Shown: piece by piece, positions 63,717 through 64,000 of the stretch
Layout of the letters: each line of letters begins with the position of its first letter
How positions within the stretch are numbered: the first letter of the stretch is position 1
DNA from: Oceanobacillus halophilus
Lineage (GTDB): Bacteria; Bacillota; Bacilli; Bacillales; Amphibacillaceae
Assembly: GCF_003628505.1 (NCBI RefSeq)
Contig: NZ_RBZP01000002.1
Span: forward strand, 310,001-374,000
Reading direction: 5' to 3'
Length of the DNA: 64,000 nt
Translations under genes and position numbers: made by a program
Notes under the pieces: model-generated
What the model was told of the DNA's origin: nothing
The model's database searches: none
Seen by the model: the letters and a program-made list of their open reading frames with translations, nothing else

Positions 63717-64000
63717 TTAGCTAGTTTTTAAAACTAGCTTTCCCCATGTTTCTCTTTGTCCTAATTGTTTTAATCCCAAAGGTAGTTGTTCGAACGAATA
63801 TTCGTTATATATAAGTGGTTTTATAAAACCTTCATTGTATAGTTCTACAAGTTTTGTGTGATTTTCATTCACCTTTTCAGGATACAATTTCCAAAAATAT
63901 CCCCAATGGACCCCTACTGCGGAATAATTTTTCACGAGCAGATGGTTTGCTGGCGCTTTTGCTATTCTCCCACTAGCAAATCCTATTATTAGCAATCTCC
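63717..64000 (-). CDS. Quinone oxidoreductase/MDR family protein, C-terminal part (runs off the right edge)
   Basis: The last 94 or so codons of a medium-chain reductase; the coenzyme domain and N-terminus lie outside the window. The visible part, LIIGFASGRIAKAP, NYSAVGVHWGYFWK and WGKLVLKTS, parallels the C-terminus of the protein at 29815-30795 almost residue for residue in places (VGFAGGRIPEAP, NYSIVGVHWGLFRR, YGKLIVRP). So this is a paralogue, probably reducing an enone, quinone or enoyl thioester with NADPH. It shows the catabolic locus continues to the right. Confidence 0.88.
   Translation of the reverse strand, partial: RLLIIGFASGRIAKAPANHLLVKNYSAVGVHWGYFWKLYPEKVNENHTKLVELYNEGFIKPLIYNEYSFEQLPLGLKQLGQRETWGKLVLKTS

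Noticed and set aside
1-64000. CRISPR arrays, rRNA, tRNA or riboswitches
   Set aside because: No regularly spaced repeats, and no tRNA-like or conserved riboswitch sequences were recognised by eye; a covariance-model scan would be needed to exclude small RNAs.

Overview
The window is AT-rich, uses strong Shine-Dalgarno sites (AGGAGG-like, usually 7-10 bases before the start) with frequent TTG and GTG starts, and carries typical Firmicutes lipoprotein signals, CcpA cre-like boxes and Bacillus-type SDR, acyl-CoA dehydrogenase and TetR proteins. It looks like the chromosome of a member of the Bacillaceae or a close relative; I cannot name the species. Nearly every gene lies on the minus strand and almost all belong to uptake, activation and beta-oxidation of carboxylic acids. 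There are six acyl-CoA dehydrogenases, five crotonase-family proteins, two thiolases, four acyl-CoA ligases of two kinds, six hotdog or MaoC proteins and three different uptake systems (Opp/Dpp-type ABC, tripartite tricarboxylate TctABC, TAXI-TRAP).

Layout from high to low coordinates, the direction of most transcription. The window opens in the C-terminal part of a quinone-oxidoreductase-like gene (63717-64000). Next is a sigma-54 activator, a PanE-like reductase and an MBL hydrolase (62602-59131). After that comes a ten-gene operon (58833-47529) with a perfect sigma-54 -24/-12 promoter and upstream palindromes: acyl-CoA dehydrogenase, TAXI-TRAP importer, FadD-like ligase, two 3-hydroxyacyl-CoA dehydrogenases, a second acyl-CoA dehydrogenase, thiolase, true enoyl-CoA hydratase and PaaI thioesterase. 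This is a full (S)-specific spiral with its own importer. A terminator (47458-47499) separates it from a long operon of sixteen genes (47197-33440) whose promoter carries two TetR-type operators and a cre box. That operon encodes an (R)-type hydration route (MaoC pair plus FabG-like SDR), thiolase, a TctABC importer with two binding proteins, and both halves of the human ACAD11 architecture as separate genes: an APH-fold kinase and an ACAD10/11-type dehydrogenase. This suggests catabolism of 4-hydroxy (gamma-hydroxy) acids through a phosphorylated acyl-CoA.

From 33321 to 24338 lies a looser set: a ComB-like phosphatase, acyl-CoA ligase, quinone oxidoreductase, two SDRs, class I CoA-transferase subunits ScoA/ScoB and a CurA-like reductase. 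From 24337 to 18193 is a low-density stretch with an MFS exporter, an Ldh-family dehydrogenase and wreckage of an IS4-family and an IS21-family insertion sequence. A LysR gene (17305-18192, the only convincing intact plus-strand gene) diverges from an operon with an ADP-forming acyl-CoA synthetase, an acyl-CoA dehydrogenase and a complete Opp/Dpp ABC importer (17172-8301). The left end (7773-1) has a 2,4-dienoyl-CoA-reductase-type SDR, crotonases, thioesterase, acyl-CoA dehydrogenase, alpha-methylacyl-CoA racemase, an enoyl-CoA isomerase-like protein and the start of another ligase. This set is suited to unsaturated or methyl-branched acyl chains.

The recurrent plan is one regulator, one importer, one ligase and one tailored beta-oxidation set per operon. 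The whole is best read as a catabolic island for several different organic acids. The actual substrates cannot be read from sequence alone.
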